Positions 25,049 through 34,189 of a stretch of DNA of 64,000 nucleotides are shown one piece after another. The translations under genes and the position numbers were made by a program. The DNA lies in contig CAWJFC010000023.1 in assembly GCA_963841945.1 (NCBI GenBank), forward strand, positions 1-64,000. The letters are read 5' to 3'. Under the pieces are notes generated by a model that saw only the letters and a list, made by a program, of their open reading frames with translations, was not told where the DNA came from and made no database searches. The DNA is from Acidiflorens sp963841945 (GTDB lineage Bacteria; Acidobacteriota; Terriglobia; Terriglobales; Acidobacteriaceae). Each line of letters begins with the position of its first letter. The first letter of the stretch is position 1.

Positions 25049-25330
25049 CTAAACCAGTTGCAATCGCTTGACCTTTAGATGATTGGTGTCGAGCTGCGCG
25101 AGGTCATACTGCGCCTGTTGCACGAGCCAGCTTTCGGCGCTGCCGCCGAATACTTTGGAGAGCCGAACAGCCATTTCCGGGGAGATGCCTCGTTTTCCAT
25201 TCACCAACTCCGATAAAGTGGTGCGCGTCACGCCGAGTGCGGCGGCAGCGTCGGTGATAGTTATGCCCAGCGGCTCAATGCATTGCCGCAGTACAAAACC
25301 GCCAGGGTGGGGTGGATTCTTCATCGGCAT
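25049..25330 (-). CDS. higA: HigA-type antitoxin (second pair)
   Basis: A 93-residue HigA protein of the VapI/HigA type with an N-terminal helix-turn-helix: PGGFVLRQCIEPLGITITDA, ALGVTRTTLSELVNGKRGIS, then RLSKVFGGSAESWLVQQAQYD. This length and layout are the short RelE/HigB-partner form, different from the longer antitoxin at 11433. ATG 25330 is chosen because AAGGAGG lies 7 bases upstream, inside the end of the toxin gene's region; a TTG at 25336 is possible. Confidence 0.9.
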   Translation of the reverse strand: MPMKNPPHPGGFVLRQCIEPLGITITDAAAALGVTRTTLSELVNGKRGISPEMAVRLSKVFGGSAESWLVQQAQYDLAQLDTNHLKVKRLQLV

Positions 25331-25342
25331 AGGCAACCTCCT

Positions 25343-25621
25343 TCAGTGGTAGTCGAGATAATCGACATCGAGGGCGTCATGGTCGTGAAAGCGGAAAATC
25401 ACTCGCCAGTTGGCACGAACGGTCACCGACCAAAAGCCTCTCATCTCGCCTTTGAGCGGATGCAACCGGAAGCCGGGCAGATTCATGTCATCCACGGTCC
25501 GAGCGGCGTCGAGCCGAGTGAGAATGTCGCGCACCTTGACCACATGCTCGGCGATCACTCCCCGTGCGTCGTCCTCCTCGTACAGGCGTTTCAATCCCCG
25601 GTGGTGTATCGACCGGATCAT
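25343..25621 (-). CDS. higB: HigB/RelE-ParE family toxin (second pair)
   Basis: A 92-residue toxin: MIRSIHHRGLKRLYEEDDARG, then LTRLDAARTVDDMNLPGFRLHP, LKGEMRGFWSVTV and NWRVIFRFHDHDALDVDYLDYH. The KG...G.WS..V..NWRI.F pattern is that of HigB toxins paired with VapI-type HigA. No ribosome-binding site precedes the ATG; the upstream promoter places the start of the transcript almost on it (see the promoter entry). Confidence 0.9.
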   Translation of the reverse strand: MIRSIHHRGLKRLYEEDDARGVIAEHVVKVRDILTRLDAARTVDDMNLPGFRLHPLKGEMRGFWSVTVRANWRVIFRFHDHDALDVDYLDYH

Positions 25622-25626
25622 TCTGT

Positions 25627-25655
25627 ACCGTAACGCGTTACATTACGGATGTCAA
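25627..25655 (-). promoter_or_regulatory. Promoter and overlapping operator of the second higBA
   Basis: On the minus strand TTGACA (25655-25650) precedes a weak -10 TACGGT (25632-25627) by 17 bases. The 12-bp palindrome GTAACGCGTTAC (25630-25641) sits between them, inside a larger CCGTAA...TTACGG arrangement (25628-25648). A repressor bound there would occlude the promoter. The -35 box overlaps the stop codon of the macro-domain gene, and the predicted start of transcription is at or next to the higB ATG (25621). Confidence 0.7.
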
Positions 25656-26275
25656 CCGCGGACATCGCCGGCATCGCCTTTCTGGAAGGAAACGGAATTT
25701 GCAGGCAGCTCGCGAGAAATTATTTCGGCGGCGCGCACGTAAATTTGGCAGTCCGCCGTATTGAAGAGCACGAGGCGAACGAGCTTGACGTGAGTCGTAC
25801 TGGGCAGAGAATTCGCGATGGTCGCGACGGCAACGGCCGCAGCCTCGCCGATGGGATAACCGTAAGCCCCCGTAGAGATGGATGGGAAGGCCAGCGATTG
25901 AATGCCGTGATCGTCGGCGAGGCGGATCGACTCGCGATAGCAACTGGCAAGCGTTTCGGCCTCGCGCGATTTGCCTCCGCGATAAATGGGGCCGACGGTG
26001 TGGATGACGTACTTGGCGGGCAGTCGGCCTCCAGTAGTGAGGACGGTTTTGCCAGAGGGCAGGCGACCGATCTCGGCTACGAGGCGCTTGCACTCCTCGA
26101 GGATGGATGGGCCGCCGGCGCGGTGAATGGCGCCATCGACGCCGCCTCCGCCGAGGAGCGATGAATTGGCGGCGTTGACGATGGCCTCGGTCGTTTCCTT
26201 GGTGATGTCGGCGGGGCCGTAGAATTCGATTTGCTTGCCATTGCTGAGTGTCAGTTTGGCGGCGAAGTCAGGCAT
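25652..26275 (-). CDS. Macro-domain protein (ADP-ribose / O-acetyl-ADP-ribose hydrolase-like)
   Basis: A 207-residue macro domain related to YmdB/MacroD. The signature DI..E..EAIVNAANSSLLGGGGVDGAIHRAGG and the second loop AFPSISTGAYGYPIGEAA are clear, with the VIHTVGPIYRGG strand between them. MacroD-type enzymes remove ADP-ribose from proteins or nucleic acids and hydrolyse O-acetyl-ADP-ribose. A 30-residue C-terminal extension has no recognised match. It ends only 30 bases before the higB start, whose promoter overlaps its stop. No ADP-ribosyltransferase was found next to it. Confidence 0.9.
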   Translation of the reverse strand: MPDFAAKLTLSNGKQIEFYGPADITKETTEAIVNAANSSLLGGGGVDGAIHRAGGPSILEECKRLVAEIGRLPSGKTVLTTGGRLPAKYVIHTVGPIYRGGKSREAETLASCYRESIRLADDHGIQSLAFPSISTGAYGYPIGEAAAVAVATIANSLPSTTHVKLVRLVLFNTADCQIYVRAAEIISRELPANSVSFQKGDAGDVRG

Positions 26276-26295
26276 GCGTTGCTGGATTGCCCTCA

Positions 26296-26350
26296 GCGGC
26301 TAAAGCCGCAACTCCTGGCTGCTGCTTGATCGCAGCGCTGAAAGCGCTGC
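26296..26350. repeat. Two REP-like palindromes (GCGGCTAAAGCCGC and GCAGCGCTGAAAGCGCTGC)
   Basis: Two perfect short hairpin palindromes at 26296-26309 and 26332-26350. Each has the form stem-AAA-stem, with TAA or GAAA in the loop. They resemble the dispersed hairpin repeats frequent in Terriglobia intergenic DNA; no transposase is near. Confidence 0.65.
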
Positions 26351-26451
26351 GCCACCCAAAACCGGAGTGGACGCAACGATCGTTGATCGAAACACAGAAG
26401 ACGCTGGTATCACCAGTAGAAACCGAAAACCGAAGCCTGGCGTGAGAGCTT

Positions 26452-26531
26452 AAGCCCAAGGCCGAAACGCCAAACCCAAACCTAAAACCCAAAACGCCAA
26501 ACCCCAAACCCCAAACCCAAACCCCAAACCT
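26452..26531. repeat. Telomere-like CCCAAA repeat downstream of pgk
   Basis: About 80 bases made of ACCCAAACC, ACCCCAAACC and AAACGCCAAACC words. On the pgk-coding strand this reads as G-rich (GGGGTTTGGG and variants) and could form a G-quadruplex in the pgk 3' region. The pgk stop codon lies at its edge (26530-26532). It is a low-complexity slippage product with ciliate-telomere-like composition. Confidence 0.9.
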
Positions 26532-27741
26532 ACTTTTTATCCGTCAGCGCTTCTACTCCTGGCAGCTTCACGCCCTCCAGAAATTCGAGCGAGGCTCCGC
26601 CGCCGGTTGAGATGTGGGTGATTTTGTCGGCTACGCCCGCGGCTTTGACAGCAGCGACCGAATCGCCTCCGCCAACGATACTGACCGCGCCCGGGTTTTC
26701 GGCGACCGCATTGGCGATCTTCTTTGTACCTTTGGCGAAGGGCGGCATTTCGAAGACGCCCATGGGCCCGTTCCAGACGATGGTTCTGGCTTTAGCAATT
26801 TCTTCCGAGAAGGCCTCGATGGTTTCGGGGCCGATGTCGAGGGCCATCATGTTGTCGGGGATGGGCTGGCCCGGGCCAAGGATTTTGGTCAGCGCACTTG
26901 GGTCGATGCGGTCGGCGACAACGTGATCGGTGGGCAGCAAGAATTTTACCTTGCGAGCCTTGGCCTGCTGCAAAAGATCCTTCGCGAGATCGATCTTGTC
27001 CGCTTCGACCAGCGATTTGCCGACGGGCAGGCCTTGTGCCTTGAGGAACGTGTAGGCCATGCCGCCGCCGACGATGAGGACGTCGACTTTGGTGAGCAGA
27101 TTCTGAATGACACCGATCTTGTCGCTGACCTTGGCGCCGCCGAGGATGGCGACGAACGGGCGCTCGGGATTCTGCAGAGCTTTCCCGAGATACTGGAGCT
27201 CTTTCTCCATCAGCAGCCCGGCTGCCGACTTCTGCACAAACTTGGTGATGCCGACGGTGGAGGCATGCGCACGGTGCGCGGTGCCGAAGGCATCGTTGAC
27301 ATAAAACTCCGCGAGCTTGCCAAGTTGCCTGGAGAAGTTTTCGTCATTGGCTTCTTCTTCAGCGTGGAAACGTAGGTTTTCAAGGAGCAGAGCCTGGCCT
27401 TTTTCGAGCTTGAGCGCGACCTCTTCGGCCTCGGGGCCGACGCACTCGGGACAAAAGCCGACATTCTCTCCGCGGGAGAGTTCACGGTCGAGCAACATGC
27501 GCAGGCGCTCGGCGACGGGCTTGAGGCTCATCTTTGGATTGGGCTTGCCTTTCGGGCGGCCGAGATGCGAGGCAAGAATGAGACGCGCGCCGTGGCGAAG
27601 GGCGTATTCGATAGAGGGCAGAGTTTCGCGGATGCGGGTGTCGTCCATGACGCGGCCGTCGTCGAGAGGGACATTGAAGTCAACGCGCATGAAGATGCGG
27701 TGGTCGTTGAGGGGAAGATCGCGGATAGAAAGTTTGGACAT
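26530..27741 (-). CDS. pgk: Phosphoglycerate kinase
   Basis: Transfers phosphate from 1,3-bisphosphoglycerate to ADP. The 403-residue protein has MRVDFNVPLDDG, the substrate site HLGRPKG, RFHAEEEAND, FVAILGGAKVSDKI, the hinge GGGMAYTFLKAQG, and the nucleotide-binding end WNGPMGVFE and VGGGDSVAAV. AAGGTG lies 7 bases upstream of the ATG. It follows gap on the same strand with a 143-base repeat-bearing gap. Confidence 0.97.
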   Translation of the reverse strand: MSKLSIRDLPLNDHRIFMRVDFNVPLDDGRVMDDTRIRETLPSIEYALRHGARLILASHLGRPKGKPNPKMSLKPVAERLRMLLDRELSRGENVGFCPECVGPEAEEVALKLEKGQALLLENLRFHAEEEANDENFSRQLGKLAEFYVNDAFGTAHRAHASTVGITKFVQKSAAGLLMEKELQYLGKALQNPERPFVAILGGAKVSDKIGVIQNLLTKVDVLIVGGGMAYTFLKAQGLPVGKSLVEADKIDLAKDLLQQAKARKVKFLLPTDHVVADRIDPSALTKILGPGQPIPDNMMALDIGPETIEAFSEEIAKARTIVWNGPMGVFEMPPFAKGTKKIANAVAENPGAVSIVGGGDSVAAVKAAGVADKITHISTGGGASLEFLEGVKLPGVEALTDKK

Positions 27742-27760
27742 GAGGGCACCTTATCGGTGC

Positions 27761-27880
27761 GCCGTTCGCTATTCGCTGATCGCTGTTCGCAAAACCAATT
27801 TGGCCGGTACTTAAGAAGCAGGAGTGCAATTAAGCCGAATTGAGATTCGCGAACAGCGAACGACGAACAGCGAGAAGCGC
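27761..27880. repeat. Imperfect inverted pair of GCGAACAGCG-type repeats between gap and pgk
   Basis: The left tract (27761-27790, CGTTCGCTATTCGCTGATCG and on) and the right tract (27845-27880, TTCGCGAACAGCGAACGACG and on) are imperfect reverse complements, separated by about 55 bases. Each is itself a run of (A/T)TCGCTGTTCGC words. They could pair to a long hairpin in the gap-pgk transcript. Confidence 0.7.
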
Positions 27881-27884
27881 GATT

Positions 27885-28895
<1,011 letters not shown>

Positions 28896-29049
28896 GAAGC
28901 CTCCGGTAGAAAAAAATTCAGAACGATCCAAGGATGAACATAGGGTCTACTAGATAACCTTTGATGTTAACAAAGCGCGGGAGCGGATGGAAATGAGCTG
29001 GCCCGCACGAAGGACCATTACAGCTTCTTCTCTTGGCGATAAACGATGA

Positions 29050-29406
29050 TTACGTGACCGTGATCTCGACGTAGGTATCGGTGTTGCGCCACAGGAACGG
29101 CAGACGCGCCAGCCAGTACTTTGCATTGATGGCGCGGCGGACGCTAGCGGTCTCAGCGGCCGGCAGTATGCGGGCAGAGGCTGCGAATTCCGGGCCCGTG
29201 ATCTTGCCGCGAATCGTGCAGGGAGCGATTTTGACCTGGGGATTATTGCGGAGGCGCTTTACCTTGCCGAGTTTGCTGTTGGTCATGAAGTAGAGTTTGC
29301 CGCCCTCTTCGGCGAACCAAATGGGCGTGTAGACGGGCACGCCGGTCTTGCGGAAGGTGGCGAGCGAGATGTATTTTTGTCCGTGAATTGCGGCGGGAAT
29401 TGGCAT
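29050..29406 (-). CDS. PPOX-class, probably F420-dependent oxidoreductase
   Basis: A 118-residue split-barrel flavoprotein of the pyridoxamine-phosphate-oxidase superfamily. It begins QKYISLATFRKTGVPVYTP, then FAEEGGKLYFMTN, LGKVKRLRNNPQVKIAPCT, and ends with a basic helix and an aromatic strand. This is the Rv2061-like class that uses F420 or a flavin. The substrate is unknown. It starts at ATG 29406. Confidence 0.78.
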   Translation of the reverse strand: MPIPAAIHGQKYISLATFRKTGVPVYTPIWFAEEGGKLYFMTNSKLGKVKRLRNNPQVKIAPCTIRGKITGPEFAASARILPAAETASVRRAINAKYWLARLPFLWRNTDTYVEITVT

Positions 29407-29608
29407 TTGGTTCAGTAGATGCGAGGCCGAGGCGCGCCGATGCGGAGATTCGCATTCACACATCGTCGTTGGCCGATTGGCTTGGGGGCAATGGCCCTCG
29501 CGAATTCCTCAGCACATCCTTGTGTGACTGACTTCACGGCGGCATCTGTGACTCTGTGGAACGATGTCCTCGGTTAGCGAGTTTCCCTGGTTACAGGCAG
29601 GAGTCCTT

Positions 29609-30181
29609 ATGATTTGTAAGGCGCGAATGTTCCTCGCGATCGCGGTCTGTTGTCTAACTCTCTTTTTCAATGTCCACTTGTTCGCTGCCGATCTCGCGGG
29701 CGTGACCTTGCCGGACACAGTGCAAGTGGGCAGCAGAACCCTGGTGCTCAACGGCTTGGGGTTGCGGACGAAATTCGTGGTGAAGGTTTACGTCGCGGGT
29801 CTTTATCTGCCACAAAAATCGGCCGACGCCGAAGGAATCGTGAAGGCCGACGCACCGAAGCGACTGGTCATGCAATTTGCGCGCAGCGTGAGCAAAAAGC
29901 AAGTGGCGGACGGCTTTACCGAATCGTTTGACGACAATGTGCCCGAAGCAAAGAGAACCGTCGGCGTGGACATAGAACATTTCATGGCCGCGCTCGAAGC
30001 CGTCAAAGAGGGAGACCAGATGATCTTCACATACATTCCGGATGCGGGCACAACCTTTGCAATCAATGGAAAAGAGAAGCTGACGATTCCGGGGTTGGGC
30101 TTTAGTCAGGCGCTTTTCTCGGTCTGGCTTGGTCCCAAGCCGCCGACGGCGGGATTGAAGAAGGGAATACTTGGGCAGTAA
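29609..30181 (+). CDS. Secreted chalcone-isomerase-like protein
   Basis: A 190-residue exported protein (signal peptide FLAIAVCCLTLFFNVHLFAA). The mature part has LVLNGLGLRTKFVVKVYVAG, LYLPQKSADAE, FARSVSKKQVADGFTES and KEGDQMIFTYIPDAGT..., matching the bacterial chalcone_isomerase-like (Chalcone_3) family. Bacterial members probably bind fatty acids or lipids; enzymatic isomerisation of flavonoids is unlikely here. AGGAG lies about 7 bases before ATG 29609. Confidence 0.85.
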   Translation: MICKARMFLAIAVCCLTLFFNVHLFAADLAGVTLPDTVQVGSRTLVLNGLGLRTKFVVKVYVAGLYLPQKSADAEGIVKADAPKRLVMQFARSVSKKQVADGFTESFDDNVPEAKRTVGVDIEHFMAALEAVKEGDQMIFTYIPDAGTTFAINGKEKLTIPGLGFSQALFSVWLGPKPPTAGLKKGILGQ

Positions 30182-30313
30182 GTGGGCAGGGCAGTGATTG
30201 CGCAGTAAAGTGGTGAGCTGATTCAGGAGATTCATGTCGTAGTGGCTTCACTGGTTTCGATCGGGGGCCCGGGCGGAGTTCCCCAAGCCGCGTTGGATTT
30301 ACACTAAGTGCTG

Positions 30314-30952
30314 ATGCCCGAAAGCGCAGTTTACGTTCCCACTCTCGAAGGCCTCCACGTTCGTCTTGAACCGCTTGGCCATCGCCATGTCGATGGACTG
30401 ACCGAAGCTTCGGGCGCGAACCCGTCACTCTATCGGTGGAGTCCGGTTCCGCAGAACCGGACCGAGGCGGAAAAATATGTCGCGACCGCGCTGGCGTGGC
30501 AGGAGGCGGGCAGCGCGGTTCCTTTCGCAATCGTGCGCCTGGGCGAGAATGATGTCATTGGATCGACGCGGTTCTTCAATCTCGAATACTGGGCGTGGCC
30601 GCCGGGGCATCTGTCGCACGGGCGCAGCGCGCCTGATGCCTGCGAGATCGGGTATACCTGGTTCAGCGCCCGCGCGATTCGGACACCAGCCAATACCGAA
30701 GCGAAGCTGCTCATGCTGACTTATGCGTTCGAAACCTGGAAGGCGCTGCGCGTTTGCCTGCACACCGATGCGCGCAACGAACGCTCGCGGGCGGCGATCG
30801 AGCGCATTGGAGGACAGTTCGAGGGCGTTTTGCGGTCTCATCGAATGGCTGCCGATTTTATTGCTCGCGATTCGGCGCGGTACTCGATCGTCGTCTCGGA
30901 GTGGCCAGCAGTGAAGGATCGGCTGTTAAAGCTGCGAGATCGAGTGAAATAG
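30314..30952 (+). CDS. GNAT N-acetyltransferase, RimJ/RimL type
   Basis: A 212-residue acetyltransferase: LEGLHVRLEPLGHRHVDGL, then FAIVRLGENDVIGSTRFFN, EIGYTWFSARAIRTPANTEA and the end ARNERSRAAIERIGGQFEGV. The order of motifs follows the RimL-like GNAT fold with the acetyl-CoA loop replaced by TPANTEAK. Substrate unknown. ATG 30314 is used. It overlaps no real neighbour; the DUF58 gene starts 122 bases later. Confidence 0.82.
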   Translation: MPESAVYVPTLEGLHVRLEPLGHRHVDGLTEASGANPSLYRWSPVPQNRTEAEKYVATALAWQEAGSAVPFAIVRLGENDVIGSTRFFNLEYWAWPPGHLSHGRSAPDACEIGYTWFSARAIRTPANTEAKLLMLTYAFETWKALRVCLHTDARNERSRAAIERIGGQFEGVLRSHRMAADFIARDSARYSIVVSEWPAVKDRLLKLRDRVK

Positions 30953-31074
30953 AGTCCAAGAACCGCGGGGCCGGTGCAGGCTTAATCGAGTTCGGGTTCA
31001 AAGGGCACATTCCAAGGTCACCCATTCCAAGGTCACTTCTCCAAACCCATCATCGCGGTTATCCTGAACCAGAA

Positions 31075-32475
31075 ATGCTCTCCAAACCAGAATCATCGGG
31101 CGCGGTGCGATTTGGACTGTCCGAAGTATGGGTGCGATTCCTGGTCGCGATCTTCGGACTGGTGCTCGCTTTTGGCGCGGCACTCTTTTCGACGGTTTCG
31201 CGCGAATCGGGGAGCATTTGGGGAACGATTATCCTTGCATCAGCCGCGCTGTTGCTGGCGACCCTCGTCGGTCTCACTACCGTTCCCTATCTCGCGCGGC
31301 GCGTGGTAGCCACGCGTTTGCGGGAGGCAGTCGATTACGAGGTCACACGCGCGGGCATGATCTACATCCTGATCACGGTGGTGATCGGGATTGCCGCGAT
31401 CAACACGGGCAACAATCTTCTTTATGTAATTGTCTCGGCTTTGCTGGGGGCGATCATCGTCTCCGGTATTGCTTCCGCGGTCGTGCTGCGCAGCCTGGCG
31501 CTGGAGGTGCTTCTGCCCGAGCATGTCTTTGCCGGGCGCCCGATGATGGCGCGATTTTTACTGCGAAACCGAAGCTCGTGGATGCCTTCGTTCTCGGTGC
31601 GCATCGTTCCCGCCAAGCGGAAGCGAGCGCGACAATGGTGCTGGGAGGCTTATACATTTGGCTGGCCGGAACGCCGACCGGAGGAACAGTGGCTACGTTT
31701 GCCGGACCGTCGTTTGCGACGCGTGAGTGAACAGCTCGAACGACCGATTCTGGAGCGGACCGTTTATTTCCCGTTTCTCGCGCCGCAGCAGGAGTCGCGC
31801 GCCGATCTCGAACTGACTTTTCCGGACCGAGGCCGCTATCGGGAGAGGAACTTTGGCCTGGCGACGCGCTTTCCGTTCGCTTTTCTGACCAAGACGCGCC
31901 GCATTAACCTGGAGCGCGAGATCGTGGTATATCCGGTGGTCGACCCGACCGAACACTTTCTCGAGGTGCTGCCCATGGTGACGGGAGAGTTCGAGACCTT
32001 TGTTCGCGGACGCGGTTACGACCTTTACCGCATTCGTGAATATATGCCGGAGGATTCGGCCCGGCACGTTGATTGGAAAGCTACCGCGCGCACGGGAAGC
32101 CTGAAGGTGCGGGAATTCAGCCGCGAAGATGAGCGCAAGCTGCGCATTCTTTTCGACAATCCTTCCCCGGGGGTGATTCCGCCGCAAGTTTACGAGCGCG
32201 CGGTTCGGCTTGCCGCGTCGCTGGCATGGCATTTTCATCATGAGGATGTTGAAGTCTCATTCGTCGCGGCGGGTCTGGAGCCGACGGCCGATGTGTTTGA
32301 TTTCCTGCGCTATCTGGCTCTGGTCGAGCCGCAGGAAGCGACTCCCGTATTTGGGCGGCTGCGCCCGGCCGGCGACTATAACGTAATTGTGACCGCGCGG
32401 GATCGAGCCGAGATCCCAGCCGCGTTTGCCGGCGCGTCTTACATCATTTCTTTTGCCCAACGCCACCCCGCCTGA
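31075..32475 (+). CDS. DUF58 domain membrane protein
   Basis: A 466-residue protein with two or three N-terminal membrane helices (VWVRFLVAIFGLVLAFGAAL; SIWGTIILASAALLLATLVG; a second hydrophobic pair at about 110-150), followed by beta-rich and vWA-like segments. The DUF58 hallmark G.F..FV.GRGYDLYRIREYMPEDSARHVDWKATART is present at about residues 305-345. DUF58 proteins usually sit beside MoxR ATPases; none is in view here. The ATG at 31075 is chosen; the same frame extends back into the GNAT gene without family similarity. Confidence 0.85.
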   Translation: MLSKPESSGAVRFGLSEVWVRFLVAIFGLVLAFGAALFSTVSRESGSIWGTIILASAALLLATLVGLTTVPYLARRVVATRLREAVDYEVTRAGMIYILITVVIGIAAINTGNNLLYVIVSALLGAIIVSGIASAVVLRSLALEVLLPEHVFAGRPMMARFLLRNRSSWMPSFSVRIVPAKRKRARQWCWEAYTFGWPERRPEEQWLRLPDRRLRRVSEQLERPILERTVYFPFLAPQQESRADLELTFPDRGRYRERNFGLATRFPFAFLTKTRRINLEREIVVYPVVDPTEHFLEVLPMVTGEFETFVRGRGYDLYRIREYMPEDSARHVDWKATARTGSLKVREFSREDERKLRILFDNPSPGVIPPQVYERAVRLAASLAWHFHHEDVEVSFVAAGLEPTADVFDFLRYLALVEPQEATPVFGRLRPAGDYNVIVTARDRAEIPAAFAGASYIISFAQRHPA

Positions 32476-32688
32476 GATTTCCCAAGAATTTGGCGGATTT
32501 GGTGAGACCCCGCAGGGGCAGGGAGCAGTGGGCTGCCATCGGCAGATCTCATTTCATGCCTTCAAAGAGGGTAATGGTTACTAAGGTTACCTAAGTAGAT
32601 TGACCACGTATGGCCATGTGCCACACGATAGTGCAGGATTGGAGAACCGTGAGGCCCTCGGAGCTTCGCTCTTCAATCCCAGGAATTT

Positions 32689-33609
32689 ATGTCGCTTAAC
32701 AGTCACTCGATGATGATGGCATTGTGGTTCGCGCAACCCGCCTTGCAGCTTGGGGTTGCCATTGTCATCTGGCGGCGTAAGCTTTACAAACAGTTTCCTG
32801 TCTTTCTAATCTTCCTTCTGTCCCAGGTCGCTATTTTTGCGATCACATATCCCGTTTATGTGCTCTCCGGATATAAGACTCTGGGGTATTTCTGGCTTTA
32901 TTGGTTATCCCAGGCGTTGAACGCGCTTTTGAGCTTCAAGATTATTCATGAGGTCTTTCTCGACGTATTTCGTCCGTATCATGCGCTGAAGGATCTGGGA
33001 ACGCCGGTTTTCAAATGGGCAGGCCTGGTGATGTTGCTGGTCTCGGTAGTGGTCGCAGCGTCCAATTCCTTCGACCAGGATCCGGTAGTGCATGCGGTGT
33101 TGACGCTGCAGCGGTCGGTGCGGCTGGTGCAGGTCGGTCTGATCCTCTTCCTCCTGCTGTTCTCGCGTTTTCTGGGGGTTTCGCGGCGGCAGCCGAGTTT
33201 CGGAATCGCCCTTGGCTTTGGTGTATCGGCAGGCGTCGAACTGATGTTGCTGGCTCTGCGCGCCGGCGGATTCATTCGAGTTAACAATCTGAACATGATC
33301 AATATGCTGTGCTGCAACATCTCGATTTGGATCTGGCTTGCGTATTCGTTCTCGCGGGTGGTGGCGCGCGATTCCAATTTGAATTACCTGCAGACGCAGC
33401 GCTGGGAGAAGGGCTTGGCGGATCTCCAAACTCCCGAAAACGGTGACGATTCGCTGATTCCGATGTTTGAAGGGATGGTCGAGCGGGCGTTCTCACGCAG
33501 CTCGAATCTGGAAGACATCGAGCGGCGATTGAGTTTCGCTAAATCGACCGCGCCTCCCCCTCCCGCGCGTGTCAAGACGGCCGCGGCGGGCTCGGAAGGA
33601 CAGAAGTAA
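32689..33609 (+). CDS. Multi-pass membrane protein of unknown function
   Basis: A 306-residue protein with about seven predicted transmembrane helices between residues 10 and 235 (e.g. FPVFLIFLLSQVAIFAITYP, FGIALGFGVSAGVELMLLAL). The C-terminal 70 residues are cytoplasmic-looking, charged and end in a Pro/Ala-rich stretch. The sequence ends LSFAKSTAPPPPA...; no domain is recognised. Similar orphan proteins occur in Acidobacteriota. The start at ATG 32689 follows a weak GGA-containing leader. Confidence 0.65.
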   Translation: MSLNSHSMMMALWFAQPALQLGVAIVIWRRKLYKQFPVFLIFLLSQVAIFAITYPVYVLSGYKTLGYFWLYWLSQALNALLSFKIIHEVFLDVFRPYHALKDLGTPVFKWAGLVMLLVSVVVAASNSFDQDPVVHAVLTLQRSVRLVQVGLILFLLLFSRFLGVSRRQPSFGIALGFGVSAGVELMLLALRAGGFIRVNNLNMINMLCCNISIWIWLAYSFSRVVARDSNLNYLQTQRWEKGLADLQTPENGDDSLIPMFEGMVERAFSRSSNLEDIERRLSFAKSTAPPPPARVKTAAAGSEGQK

Positions 33610-33969
33610 CTGCCCAAGGAGAGTGCGTCCCCAATCCGCCCCGCGACAATTCCAGTGGAAAAACTGTAAAACTCCTAAAATCGTGTCAAGCGCCATTTTC
33701 GGCCTTGGCCATCCGCTACGGGACTTGGAAGTTTACGCCGACAATCTGAAACTATTACTTTAAGTCAACTACAGGGAACCCTGTAGAAATGCCCTTCGGA
33801 AGTATTTTGTCCGGCTGACCCGACCGCCTGCCCGGTCACCCGGGTCTTTGTTCATCATCGTTCATGATTAACATCTGGTAAATCAGATTCTTACAACCTG
33901 TGTATAATGCCGGGTCGAAACTTCGGCAGCTTTGCCGAGTTTTCGACAGACCCTAAGGAGAAGTCAAAA
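33610..33969. other. Intergenic region before the 49-aa secreted protein
   Basis: About 360 bases without a convincing gene. It contains a perfect 8-bp inverted repeat CTACAGGG-AA-CCCTGTAG (33769-33786), and a TATAAT box at 33903-33908 about 60 bases before the small gene, without a clear -35. The G/C-poor stretch 33850-33910 fits a promoter region. Confidence 0.5.
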
Positions 33970-34119
33970 ATGAAACGTTCACTCAGGGCGTTACTGCTGT
34001 TGGTAGGTTTGGTTGGCACCTTCGCATATGCGGCAATTCCGAAAGCTCCGGCTCCGGACGGCCCCATGCCGTTGTGCTACCCGCCTAGACCGGCTTGCGA
34101 CGAATTGCAAATCCGGTAA
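33970..34119 (+). CDS. Small secreted protein, 49 aa
   Basis: A 49-residue protein that is nearly all signal peptide (MKRSLRALLLLVGLVGTFAY then AAIPKAP) with a short Pro-rich mature part containing two Cys (PLCYPPRPACDEL). AAGGAG lies about 11 bases before ATG. It could be a small exported peptide. No homologue family is recognised; confidence is moderate because of its size. Confidence 0.55.
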   Translation: MKRSLRALLLLVGLVGTFAYAAIPKAPAPDGPMPLCYPPRPACDELQIR

Positions 34120-34189
34120 CCCTAGAAAGACAAAGACACAGGTAAATGCAATTTTCAGGCTGACCAACATGGTCGGCCTTATTTTTTGC

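Noticed and set aside
30754..31074. Upstream extension of the DUF58 gene
   Set aside because: It overlaps the GNAT gene in another frame and shows no DUF58 similarity before the ATG at 31075.
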